DNA of 64,000 nucleotides from an uncultured Eubacteriales bacterium (GTDB lineage Bacteria > Bacillota > Clostridia > Peptostreptococcales > Anaerovoracaceae). Below, piece after piece: positions 34,278 through 42,093 of the stretch (its first letter is position 1; each line of letters begins with the position of its first letter). The stretch covers positions 20,047 through 84,046 of the forward strand of contig CACYFF010000008.1 of assembly GCA_902773665.1 (NCBI GenBank). Reading direction: 5' to 3'. The position numbers were made by a program, and so were the translations under genes. The notes below the pieces were generated by a model, which searched no databases, was not told the origin of the DNA, and was given only the letters and a program-made list of their open reading frames with translations.

Positions 34278-35669
34278 TTACATCAGCGAATCCGCCAGTT
34301 CCGCATAGGAACTTTCGCCCAGCAGTTCTCCTGCTGCCGCCAGGAAACGCGCTGTTTCCTTCAGTGTGTCCGCGGATGCGGGCACCGTCTGGATCTCGCC
34401 CTTATAGTGCCAGTATTCCGGCAGCGTTCCTTCCGCGAGGCGGGCCGCATAGAAGTCCGCCAGTGCACGGATCGCCGGTTCAAACGCGTCCTTGCCATAC
34501 CGCTGCGCTGCGGTCACCAGGCGCTGTCCGATCTGTGCGTTCGCCCCCAGGTCTGCATATCCGTAACGGATGCCGTATTCGTTATACAGCTGCGTATCCT
34601 GGACCGGAACGTCAAAATAACCGTTCTCGTTGATGTTCTGTGCGATCTTGTACAGCTGGATAAAGGCCAGTTCCGAAGCAGTTCTGCTCTCTTCCGCCGC
34701 AAGCAGCAGATCGAGCTGCTCCGTATCGTCGCTGCGGTAATAATACCCTTCGCCGTAGGGCGTGTACCCTTCCGGAACGGATGCGTAATAGCCGTCCGAC
34801 AGCCAGCGGAAACCGTTGCCCAGGCCCAGCCCCATCAGGATGAGTTCCTTTTCCGTATGATCCATGCCGGGGAGAAGTTCTCCGCTCTCCAGATCCACCA
34901 GAGGCTGGGAAGATTCCAGCGTCCAGTTCTGGCTCACCATGCCCTCCCGCACGTAATACGGCGAGATGATGTCCCAGCCGCCGCCCTGGCGGTTCGTATG
35001 GGACAGCAGCGTGAGTTCGTCCTTCGCCTCCCAGACGCCGTCGTCCACTTCCTCGTAGGTATAAAGCGGATCGAACAGAACGTAGTAGGCATCGTCGAAG
35101 ACGAAGTACATCAGGGTATTCTGCGGAAGCTGCGTACCGCCGCGCAGGGTATTGATCTGGCTCCATTCGCTCTTTTCCGTGTCGTAGAAATAGACCGAGC
35201 CGGATCTGTATTTATAGCGGGTGAACATCTTGAGCGTCTCCACGTCCAGGATGTCCAGCGTGTCTACGTATGGGAGCGTAACGTGGCGGAACACATCGCC
35301 GTTTTCAAACTCGAATTTTTCCTGTTCGAGCGTAATATCGCTGCCGACGCGCAGGTTATGGCTGTACGTGCCGTTTTCCAGAACGACGACGTCCGAATAC
35401 TCCGCAGGATCTTCCAGGTAGAAGCGGTCCGCGTTGAACAGCCGCTGCATCAGGATGACGTCGCCCTTTGCCTCCTGGATATCCTCCCAGTTGCGGAAGG
35501 TATTGATCGTGCGGCTCAGGGTGCCGCGTCCGAGATAGAGGGCAAGAACGATCAGGAGCACCCAGCCGATCTTGTTGTATTTGACGACAAATTCCATGAA
35601 TTTGCCGCTCCTTTTCTTCTTGGGATCCTTATTGCTGTATTTGTTGTTATATCCGTAATCGTTGTTCAT
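34278..35669 (-). CDS. Single-pass membrane protein with large external domain, unknown function
   Basis: 463 residues. A basic, Asn/Tyr-rich cytoplasmic start (DPKKKRSGKFMEF), one membrane helix at about 36-50 (IGWVLLIVLALYLG) and a large extracellular domain. The C-terminal 180 residues are alpha-helical with repeated aromatic residues (RYGYADLGANAQIGQRLV) and look like a helical-barrel or solenoid, as in some carbohydrate-binding/processing proteins; no catalytic motif is evident. ATG overlaps the pgeF stop (ATGA). Third gene after the MATE exporter and pgeF, so an envelope role is plausible. Confidence 0.65.
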   Translation of the reverse strand: MNNDYGYNNKYSNKDPKKKRSGKFMEFVVKYNKIGWVLLIVLALYLGRGTLSRTINTFRNWEDIQEAKGDVILMQRLFNADRFYLEDPAEYSDVVVLENGTYSHNLRVGSDITLEQEKFEFENGDVFRHVTLPYVDTLDILDVETLKMFTRYKYRSGSVYFYDTEKSEWSQINTLRGGTQLPQNTLMYFVFDDAYYVLFDPLYTYEEVDDGVWEAKDELTLLSHTNRQGGGWDIISPYYVREGMVSQNWTLESSQPLVDLESGELLPGMDHTEKELILMGLGLGNGFRWLSDGYYASVPEGYTPYGEGYYYRSDDTEQLDLLLAAEESRTASELAFIQLYKIAQNINENGYFDVPVQDTQLYNEYGIRYGYADLGANAQIGQRLVTAAQRYGKDAFEPAIRALADFYAARLAEGTLPEYWHYKGEIQTVPASADTLKETARFLAAAGELLGESSYAELADSLM

Positions 35670-36373
35670 TCCATCCTCTTTTCGATAAATGCCAGCATTC
35701 TCGTGCTGTCTTTACAGCGTCTGTATGACCAGAATTTCTCCGGTTCGCAGCAGGTGCAATGGGGCGATATTTCGATCTGCGTGACCCCTTCCAGCATCAG
35801 CAGTTCGGCGTTGACTCCCTTCAGATCCAGGCGGGGCCTTCCGCCGGGATGACAGTATACGTAGTCTTCCGCCCACCAGAACGCGTCCGTGAACTGCTCT
35901 GCCACGTCCGGACCGACCTCGAAGCAGCAGGCGCCGATCCCGGGACCGACCGCAGCTCTTATGTCCGCCGGATCGCATCCGTATGCACGGACCATGGTCC
36001 GCACCAGGGAAGCCGCGACGCCCTTCAACGTGCCCCGCCAGCCCGCGTGTGCCACGCCGACGACGCCTTTGACCGGGTCACAGGTCCAGATCGGCACGCA
36101 ATCGCCGTGTGTCGTCGTCAGATAGACGCCGGGCAGATCCGTGACCGCTCCGTCCGCGTCGTAGACGTCCAGATACCCTTCGTCGGTATCCGCCCGCAGC
36201 GGCGCGGCCCCTTCCGGCTGCATGCTCCGGATGACGGCGATCTCGCTGCCATGCACCAGGGAAAGCCGCACGACCGGCGCTTTCTTCAGCAGTTCCGATC
36301 TATACACTTTTCCGTCCGCCGGTTTGCAGGTAAACCCTGCATCCACCGACAGGTCTTCAAAGATGCGAATCAT
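35666..36373 (-). CDS. pgeF: Peptidoglycan editing factor PgeF (laccase-domain, YfiH family)
   Basis: 235 residues with the YfiH copper/zinc-type active-site set: THGDCVPIW, VGVAHAGWRGTLKGVAA and IGACCFEVG, then CTCCEPEKFWSYRR. In E. coli the family removes wrongly attached L-Ser from peptidoglycan precursors. Cytoplasmic. ATG at 36373 lies eight bases after TATAAT and has no ribosome site; the upstream MATE stop codon is inside that TATAAT. Confidence 0.9.
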   Translation of the reverse strand: MIRIFEDLSVDAGFTCKPADGKVYRSELLKKAPVVRLSLVHGSEIAVIRSMQPEGAAPLRADTDEGYLDVYDADGAVTDLPGVYLTTTHGDCVPIWTCDPVKGVVGVAHAGWRGTLKGVAASLVRTMVRAYGCDPADIRAAVGPGIGACCFEVGPDVAEQFTDAFWWAEDYVYCHPGGRPRLDLKGVNAELLMLEGVTQIEISPHCTCCEPEKFWSYRRCKDSTRMLAFIEKRME

Positions 36374-36381
36374 AATAAAAT

Positions 36382-36390
36382 ATTATACCA
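36382..36390 (-). promoter_or_regulatory. Extended -10 promoter of pgeF overlapping the MATE stop codon
   Basis: TG (36390-36389), G, TATAAT (36387-36382). The MATE stop TAA occupies 36385-36383, within the hexamer. Eight bases to the pgeF ATG. Confidence 0.5.
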
Positions 36391-37804
36391 CATCGGCGGC
36401 CGCTTCGGAAGATTCCACACCCGTCAGCACGTTGATCCACTGTCCGCCGCGATAGCGGAAATAGCAGATGACGCCCTTTATCCCTTCGCCCAGATAGCAC
36501 AGGAACATCGTCGTGCGCAGATCCGCATGGAACACGCGCACCGCGATGAGCATCGCCGGGATGATGAGCGCCCAGTTGCAGACCAGATCCACGACCATGG
36601 GGAACGTGGTGTCGCCGCCGGGCCGCAGCACGCCGCACATGATGATATAACACATCATGCGCATGATGATGGTCCAGGCCGTAATGGAGAGGCCGGAGGA
36701 CAGCACCTGATTCGTCGCTTCGTCGAAGTGATAGAACCCGATGAGGAACGGACTGATGAGCAGCATAAACAGCGACATCAACGCAGACAGTGCCACTCCC
36801 GTCCACAGGAACTGCACCGCAGACTTTTTCGCCCGCTTCAGATTCGCCTGGCCCAGCTGCTCCCCGATGAGCACCGCTGCCGCGCTGCCCACGCCGTAGA
36901 ACACGGACTGGAAGCATTCGTTGACGATATTGATGACCTGTACCGCCGCTACTGCCGCCGTGCCGATCATGCCGTAGATGGACAGGTAGACAGTGCAGGT
37001 GACGCCCCACAGTCCGTCGGAGAACCCGACGGGGATCGCAGTCTTCAGGATGCGGTTTCGGAACTCCTTCGTATAACCGGAGAGTTCCGAAAGGTGCCGG
37101 AACGCCAGCGGATGATCTTTGACCGCATAGGAATAGATAATAAAAGCGGAGCATTCGAAGACGCGGGAGAGCACCGTCGCAAAGGCAGCACCTTTGATAC
37201 CCCAGGCCGGCGCGCCGAACTTGCCCCAGATAAACATGTAGTTGAGCAGCGAATTGAGCAAAATGGCGCAGATGTCGATGATCGTTGCAGCCCGCAGCCG
37301 CTGAACGCAGCGGGACGACACCATAAAGCTGTAGCTGAGCATGGCCAGCGCATAGGACGGCGCGATGACCCGCAGATACTGCACGCCCAGGTCGATGACC
37401 TCGGGATCTCTGTCGATGAGCCAGATGATCTTCGGTGCGAAGAGTTCTCCCGCCAGCGTAAACAGCAGAGAAAACGCGATGGACGCCCGGTAGATGACGC
37501 CGAGCACCTTCCGTATGGTCTCGATATCCCGGATACCCCAGTATTGGGAGATGAACGCCCCTGACCCGCTGAGGAAGCCGTACATGAAGTTGAACAGGAC
37601 GATCGCCACCATGGAAGCAGCGCCGGAAGCCGCAAGAGGCGCGACGCCCATGCGGCCCACCATGGCGGTATCCACGATGCCCATGGCGCAGCCTAACAGA
37701 TTCTGCAGCGTGATCGGCAGCACGATGGCGAATATTTTCTTCAGATAGGAGCCGCGGGACTCGCCGCTCAGTGCGTTAGGATTGGAATTCATCAGTAGTC
37801 TCAA
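36383..37804 (-). CDS. MATE family multidrug/cation exporter
   Basis: 473 residues, twelve predicted membrane helices in two homologous halves; N-terminal IFAIVLPITLQNLLGCAMGIVDTAMVGRMG and the second-half repeat VGFSDGLWGVTCTVYLSIYG are typical. Uses Na+ or H+ to export drugs or metabolites. Start uncertain: TTG at 37804 is five bases after GGAGG, which is the 3' arm of the rplT terminator; ATG at 37792 (MNSNPN) is the alternative but has no ribosome site. With no separate promoter visible, read-through from rplT is likely. Confidence 0.85.
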   Translation of the reverse strand: MRLLMNSNPNALSGESRGSYLKKIFAIVLPITLQNLLGCAMGIVDTAMVGRMGVAPLAASGAASMVAIVLFNFMYGFLSGSGAFISQYWGIRDIETIRKVLGVIYRASIAFSLLFTLAGELFAPKIIWLIDRDPEVIDLGVQYLRVIAPSYALAMLSYSFMVSSRCVQRLRAATIIDICAILLNSLLNYMFIWGKFGAPAWGIKGAAFATVLSRVFECSAFIIYSYAVKDHPLAFRHLSELSGYTKEFRNRILKTAIPVGFSDGLWGVTCTVYLSIYGMIGTAAVAAVQVINIVNECFQSVFYGVGSAAAVLIGEQLGQANLKRAKKSAVQFLWTGVALSALMSLFMLLISPFLIGFYHFDEATNQVLSSGLSITAWTIIMRMMCYIIMCGVLRPGGDTTFPMVVDLVCNWALIIPAMLIAVRVFHADLRTTMFLCYLGEGIKGVICYFRYRGGQWINVLTGVESSEAAADVV

Positions 37805-37832
37805 AAAAACCTCCGGACGAAACGGCCGGAGG
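37803..37832 (-). terminator. Terminator of the infC-rpmI-rplT operon
   Basis: On the minus strand CCTCCGG and CCGGAGG (37832-37810) followed by seven T. The GGAGG arm also serves as a possible ribosome site for the next gene. Confidence 0.82.
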
Positions 37833-37859
37833 GATGATAGTTTTCTTGGAAAGGAAGGC

Positions 37860-38213
37860 TTACAGCGCAGCCTTGGCAGCGTCCACCATCTTGGTGAAGC
37901 CTGCGGGATCGTGGATAGCCATTTCGGACAGCATCTTTCTGTTGACTTCGATACCGGCCTTCTTCAGACCGTTCATCAGTCTGCTGTAGGAGATGTCGTT
38001 GGCTCTCGCCGCTGCGTTGATGCGGGCGATCCAGAGTCTTCTGTATTCTCTCTTCTTGAGCTTGCGGCCCATCTGAGCGCTGCGCAGAGATCTCATGACA
38101 GCGGGATTGGCTGCGGAAAAGATCTTATGCTTGGAACCGTAGAAGCCTTTTGCCAGCTTCAGGATCTTCTTATGCTTTCTCTTGGCGTTCATGCCCTTCT
38201 TAACTCTTGCCAT
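37860..38213 (-). CDS. rplT: 50S ribosomal protein L20
   Basis: 117 residues, early-binding 23S rRNA protein. Typical basic start [20 protein letters not shown] and the [19 protein letters not shown] segment. Its N-terminal and C-terminal domains also bind the infC leader in Bacillus to repress the operon. AGGAGG ribosome site. Confidence 0.97.
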   Translation of the reverse strand: MARVKKGMNAKRKHKKILKLAKGFYGSKHKIFSAANPAVMRSLRSAQMGRKLKKREYRRLWIARINAAARANDISYSRLMNGLKKAGIEVNRKMLSEMAIHDPAGFTKMVDAAKAAL

Positions 38214-38226
38214 TGTCTCTTACCTC

Positions 38227-38430
38227 CTACTTTCCTACTAATACGCTCTTGATTCTCTTGTGGTCGGCATGGCCGAGAATCGTGGACTGGCGAAGGCCTC
38301 TTTTTCTCTTGGCGGTCTTCTTGGTAAGGATATGGCTCTTATACGCCTTATTTCTCTTAACTTTGCCGGTTCCGGTAAGCTTGAATCTCTTCATTGCCCC
38401 TCTGTGGGACTTCATCTTGTTCTTTGCCAT
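38227..38430 (-). CDS. rpmI: 50S ribosomal protein L35
   Basis: 67 residues, very basic; [20 protein letters not shown] and the [17 protein letters not shown] end match L35. Between infC and rplT as in most Firmicutes; AGGAAG ribosome site. Confidence 0.96.
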   Translation of the reverse strand: MAKNKMKSHRGAMKRFKLTGTGKVKRNKAYKSHILTKKTAKRKRGLRQSTILGHADHKRIKSVLVGK

Positions 38431-38468
38431 GATTTACTTCCTTCCTGTTATTCTTCAGCGTCTGCCCG

Positions 38469-39056
38469 CTATTCTTCCGGAGCATTTTCCGCCGCAGCCT
38501 TTTCGGCTGCCTGCTTCTTTGCCTTCGCGATCTTTTCCTTTTCGCGCTCGGATTTGGGCGCGATGGTCATGGACATGTTGCGGCCTTCCAGTTTGGGAGC
38601 CCGTTCCAGATTGCCCAGTTCCGCAAAAAGACCGGCAAAGTTCAGCATGGTCTCTTCTCCTTTTTTGACGTAGCCCATTTCGCGGCCGCGGAAGCGCATG
38701 CTGATCTTGACCTTGTCGCCGCCTTCCAGGAACTTGGCGACAAGTTTCGCCTTCGTTTCCAGGTCGTGCTCTTCGGTGAAGATGCCGAGGCGCATTTCCT
38801 TGACTTCCATGGTCTTCTGCTTCTTGCGCGCTTCTTTTTCCTTCTTCTGCTGCTCGTAACGGTACTTACCGTAATCCATGATGCGGCAGACAGGGGGAGC
38901 GGCATTGGGAGAGATATTCACCAGGTCCAGATTCGCTTCGGCAGCTTTGGCCAGCGCTTCCTGAATGGGTACGATACCCACCTGGGTTCCTTCCGCGTCG
39001 ATCAGGCGGACCTCTTTTGCACGAATTTCTTCGTTGATAAGGCTTTCCTTGCTAAT
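38469..39056 (-). CDS. infC: Translation initiation factor IF-3
   Basis: 195 residues. N-domain with INEEIRAKEVRLIDAEGTQVGI, linker rich in Lys/Glu, C-domain with EMRLGIFTEEHDLETKAK and VKISMRFRGREMGY. A Lys/Ala-rich tail extends the C-terminus by about 20 residues. The start is ATT at 39056: it follows GGAGG at eight bases and gives ISKESLINEE, the normal IF-3 beginning, whereas no ATG or GTG fits; a frame from 39128 would run through the leader terminator. AUU starts allow IF-3 to repress its own translation in E. coli. Confidence 0.92.
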   Translation of the reverse strand: MSKESLINEEIRAKEVRLIDAEGTQVGIVPIQEALAKAAEANLDLVNISPNAAPPVCRIMDYGKYRYEQQKKEKEARKKQKTMEVKEMRLGIFTEEHDLETKAKLVAKFLEGGDKVKISMRFRGREMGYVKKGEETMLNFAGLFAELGNLERAPKLEGRNMSMTIAPKSEREKEKIAKAKKQAAEKAAAENAPEE

Positions 39057-39188
39057 TGCTTTATCCTCCGGTAAAAAAATAAAGAGCGGACGCAAATTTC
39101 CGCTCCAAAAATCGCCATCAGCTGACAATTTACTGTGTTGACCTTTTCGGCACTGCCTGAAGGTGAGAAGCGGACTTCTGCTTAGTAC
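39057..39188 (-). ncRNA. infC leader, likely L20-binding attenuator
   Basis: About 132 nt between a strong promoter and the ATT start. It ends in a terminator hairpin: GGAGCGGA (39106-39099 on the minus strand) with TCCGCTC (39090-39084) then TTTATTTTTTT. The upstream part contains AAGTCCGCTTCTCACC and can pair with the terminator arm. Promoter-leader-terminator-infC order matches Firmicutes L20 autoregulation; the exact L20 site was not derived. Confidence 0.72.
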
Positions 39189-39194
39189 TCAAAT

Positions 39195-39223
39195 AGTATA
39201 TAGGGGCACGGTGGGCATGTCAA
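39195..39223 (-). promoter_or_regulatory. Promoter of infC-rpmI-rplT
   Basis: TTGACA (39223-39218), 17 nt, TATACT (39200-39195) on the minus strand. Confidence 0.85.
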
Positions 39224-39266
39224 GCGCAATTTTCAACATTTTTCGCGCTATTTAATCCATCCCTGC

Positions 39267-39911
39267 CTAGTGTAGATAACGGAACACGCCCTTGACGAGA
39301 CCGATGATCTTACAGTCGTCGACGATGATGGGCTCCATCTCGGAATTTCTGGGCTGCAGGCGGATGTGGCCGTTCTCTTTATAGAATGCCTTTACCGTCG
39401 CTTCGCTCTCCATGCCGTCGATCTGCGCGACGACGATGTCGCCGTTGTTCGCCGTATCCTGCTGCTGCACCAGCAGATAGTCGCCGTCGAAGATGCCGGC
39501 TTCGATCATGGACTGTCCGTGGACCGTGAGCATAAAGTTCGTACCCTTGCCGATAAACCGGCTGGGCATGGGGAAGCTGTCCTCGATGTTCTGCTCCGCC
39601 AGGATGGGCGTGCCTGCCGCGATGCGTCCGATGACCGGAAGATCGACGATATCGTCTCTCTCTTCGACGATGCTGCGCACGTTGGACTGGGGCTGTTCGC
39701 TGCCGACGATATCCATGGCGCGGCGCTTGCCAGCCTGCTTTTTGATGAAACCCTTCTCTTCGAGAGAGACGATAGCTTTATGTACAGTGGACGTGGATCT
39801 GATCCCCAGAGCCGCCGCGATGTCGCGCACGGTGGGAGGATAGCCCCACTTTGTCACGTATTCTTTCATATAATCCAGGATCTTCTGTTCGCGATCGGAA
39901 AGATTGCTCAT
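39267..39911 (-). CDS. lexA: SOS repressor LexA
   Basis: 214 residues. Winged-helix DNA-binding domain (1-70; YPPTVRDIAAALGIRSTSTVHKAI), cleavage region with the Ala-Gly bond in RIAAGTPILAEQ (about 97-98), catalytic Ser in HGQSMIEAG (about 133) and Lys in SEATVKAFY (about 170). RecA-stimulated self-cleavage derepresses the SOS regulon. AGAAGGAG before the ATG. The SOS box overlapping its -35 indicates autoregulation. Confidence 0.96.
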   Translation of the reverse strand: MSNLSDREQKILDYMKEYVTKWGYPPTVRDIAAALGIRSTSTVHKAIVSLEEKGFIKKQAGKRRAMDIVGSEQPQSNVRSIVEERDDIVDLPVIGRIAAGTPILAEQNIEDSFPMPSRFIGKGTNFMLTVHGQSMIEAGIFDGDYLLVQQQDTANNGDIVVAQIDGMESEATVKAFYKENGHIRLQPRNSEMEPIIVDDCKIIGLVKGVFRYLH

Positions 39912-39970
39912 TTTTGGTCTCCTTCTTTGCTAAATGTGAATAGACGAATCCCTAACTCTAATCTATAATT

Positions 39971-40009
39971 AATATAACACAGGATATTGTTGTTGTAAAC
40001 ATATGTTCG
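39971..40009 (-). promoter_or_regulatory. lexA promoter with overlapping SOS box
   Basis: TTTACA (39999-39994), 17 nt, TATATT (39976-39971) on the minus strand. CGAACATATGTTTA (40009-39996) matches the Bacillus-type SOS box CGAAC-N4-GTTYG except for the last base and covers the -35. Confidence 0.8.
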
Positions 40010-40043
40010 CAACTTTTTTAATAGATGTAGGGGGTATTGTTGT

Positions 40044-41726
40044 ATGAGGAAATTGCTGTGCGTCATCGTCTGTCTGTCGATGCTCGCGGGTCTTTGCGCC
40101 TGCACGCACACTGCAGAAGTTCCCGAAACCGTCCCCGAGATCTCCGACGAAGACCTTTACACCGTGGACATGGAGGAAAAAGCGTGGCCCGTCATTGACG
40201 GATCCGCCGCCTTCCTCCCCTATTACACCGCTGCAGCGGCCCGTCTGCTGGAGGTGAGCGAAGAAGAAGCCTCCCGCTCCGTGCGCTGTTCCACGACCGA
40301 ATTCGCCTATACCGATCTGATCTATGGCGACGCGGATCTCGCGTTCTGCTTCCTCCCTTCCGAAACGATCGCCCGCCTCGCTTCCCATGAGGGGGTCACG
40401 CTGGCTTGCTACCCCGTCCTCAACGAAGCCTTCGTTTTCTGTGTAAGCCCGGACAATCCCGTGGAAGATCTTACGCTGCAGCAGCTGCACGATATCTACG
40501 CAGGAAAGATCACGAACTGGAGCGAAGTCGGTGGAGACGACGAAGCCATCCTGCCCTTCCAGCTCACGGAAGGAAACAGCGGCCGGGAAGCCATGTCGCG
40601 TTTCGTCATTCCGGAATACGAGCTGATGGAAGCGCCCAGCATCCTGCTGCCCGGCACCATGGGAGAGGAAGGCGACGTGACCGCCGTCTACGATGGATCG
40701 AAGGGTGCGCTGGGCTATGGCTATCTGCATGCCATGCAGATCTTAAATGAAGGACTGGACTATAAACTGATCAGCATCGACGGTATCGCGCCAACGGAGG
40801 AGAATATCCTCAGCGGCGCTTACCCCTTCATTTCGCAGGTCTGCGCCGTCATAAGAGGCGGCGAGGAAGAGACTGCCGCAGGCCGGTTCGCCCAGTGGTG
40901 CGCATGGCCTTTGGGACAGGCCCTTGCAAAGGAAAAAGGCTATATCCCCAACATGCCGGTGGAAGAAAAAGAGACCGCCGGTGAAGAAACGGAGCAGGCG
41001 CCTCCTACGGAACATGCGGAAGTTTCCCTCTCCGGAAAGACCGCCGCATTGCAGAGAAACGACCTCGCCGTGGCATACAGCGTCTATCAGGAAGATGACC
41101 GCATCTATGCCATGGGAGCCGAAGTTCGCGGATTTGCCGACAGCAACGTGGAAAAGGCGGTAAACGAACGGATCCGCAGCAAGCTGGACCGCCTCTGCGA
41201 CCCCGCCTACCTTCCCGATCTTCAGGGGATCGAGACCTATAAGGCAGCCGGCCTTGCGCCCGAAAGCTGCCGCTACAAGACCGTCTACACCCGCGTGACC
41301 GCATCCAGCAGCGACCTGCTCTCCATCGTCTTCACCTGCAGCATGGACTGCGAAGTGCCCGCAGGAAAAGACGGCAAAACGCAGACGCTGTTCTTCAACG
41401 TATGCGAGACCATGAACATCGACCCGGCAACGGGGAAAGACGTTCTGATCTCGGCTTTCGCCCCGCTCGCTTCGCTGGACGGGCAGACCGGGCAATACCT
41501 GCGTCAGAACGCGGACACGGTCTATCAGGACGAGGACACGTTCGGTCCCCCGGAAGGCGCGGCGCCGGCCGGTGTGCGGGTCACCGCCTTCCCTGGTCTT
41601 AACCACACCCAGAAATATTATCTGGACGCGGCGGCCGGCACGCTCTATCTCGTCCTCGACGTCGAAACGCCCTGGGCGGTGACCGGAACAGACTTCAGCT
41701 GCCTCCCCATCGAACTGTCGAAATAG
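40044..41726 (+). CDS. PstS-like lipoprotein with extra C-terminal domain
   Basis: 560 residues. Lipobox LCAC (cysteine at about 20). Residues about 50-310 form a PstS/PBP-like fold with YAGKITNWSEVGGDD and LPFQLTEGNSGREAMSRFV, the phosphate-binder signature in a diverged form (SGR instead of SGT). The C-terminal region (about 330-560) looks like the DUF3298/RsiV-type domain: FFNVCETMNIDPATGKDVLIS and a C-terminal beta-sandwich. No pst transporter genes are near, so it may sense or bind an anion or act as an anti-sigma-like receptor. Divergent from lexA; GGGGG ribosome site. Confidence 0.68.
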   Translation: MRKLLCVIVCLSMLAGLCACTHTAEVPETVPEISDEDLYTVDMEEKAWPVIDGSAAFLPYYTAAAARLLEVSEEEASRSVRCSTTEFAYTDLIYGDADLAFCFLPSETIARLASHEGVTLACYPVLNEAFVFCVSPDNPVEDLTLQQLHDIYAGKITNWSEVGGDDEAILPFQLTEGNSGREAMSRFVIPEYELMEAPSILLPGTMGEEGDVTAVYDGSKGALGYGYLHAMQILNEGLDYKLISIDGIAPTEENILSGAYPFISQVCAVIRGGEEETAAGRFAQWCAWPLGQALAKEKGYIPNMPVEEKETAGEETEQAPPTEHAEVSLSGKTAALQRNDLAVAYSVYQEDDRIYAMGAEVRGFADSNVEKAVNERIRSKLDRLCDPAYLPDLQGIETYKAAGLAPESCRYKTVYTRVTASSSDLLSIVFTCSMDCEVPAGKDGKTQTLFFNVCETMNIDPATGKDVLISAFAPLASLDGQTGQYLRQNADTVYQDEDTFGPPEGAAPAGVRVTAFPGLNHTQKYYLDAAAGTLYLVLDVETPWAVTGTDFSCLPIELSK

Positions 41727-41736
41727 CTGAAATACA

Positions 41737-41776
41737 GGACTTTTTCTCTTTTCGGGAAAAAGTCCTTGCTTTTCTG
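41737..41776 (+). terminator. Terminator of the PstS-like gene
   Basis: GACTTTTTC (41738-41746) and GAAAAAGTC (41756-41764), then TTGCTTTTCTG. Confidence 0.78.
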
Positions 41777-41794
41777 TTTCTGTTGCGCTAATAT
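41766..41794 (+). promoter_or_regulatory. Promoter of tRNA-Val
   Basis: TTGCTT (41766-41771), 17 nt, TAATAT (41789-41794). Overlaps the tail of the preceding terminator. Confidence 0.6.
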
Positions 41795-41815
41795 ATTTGT
41801 GTTGACTTCAAATAC

Positions 41816-41892
41816 GCGACATTAGCTCAGTTGGTTAGAGCGCCTGCTTGACGTGCAGGAGGTCACAGGTTCGAGTCCTGTATGGCGCACCA
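41816..41892 (+). tRNA. tRNA-Val (anticodon GAC)
   Basis: 77 nt with encoded CCA. Anticodon loop TTGACGT. The acceptor GCGACAT pairs with ATGGCGC except for an A-G mismatch at the fourth position, which is unusual for a functional tRNA. D, anticodon and T stems look normal. Confidence 0.93.
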
Positions 41893-41895
41893 ACG

Positions 41896-41935
41896 AGACC
41901 CGGACTGCAAGGCAGCCCGGGTCTTTCCTTTTCTC
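41896..41935 (+). terminator. Terminator of tRNA-Val
   Basis: AGACCCGG (41896-41903) and CCGGGTCT (41917-41924) then TTCCTTTTC. The remaining spacer to 42093 holds the SLH gene promoter region with TATAAT at 42041-42046 and nothing else I can name. Confidence 0.75.
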
Positions 41936-42093
41936 TGCAGATCGTCGTATAACAAGCTTCTGTTAACCACAAAGACCACCACTTCTTGTGTTTTTCCGCA
42001 AAAATTTTCAAAAAAATATACACTATCCTGTAATGTGATATATAATAGAATAAATTGTAATTAGAGATCTATTTGCATAAGGAGGAAGCCACT

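Noticed and set aside
35759..37564. 601-codon plus-strand ORF opposite pgeF and the MATE gene
   Set aside because: His/Asp/Arg-rich shadow of the real genes; no start signal.
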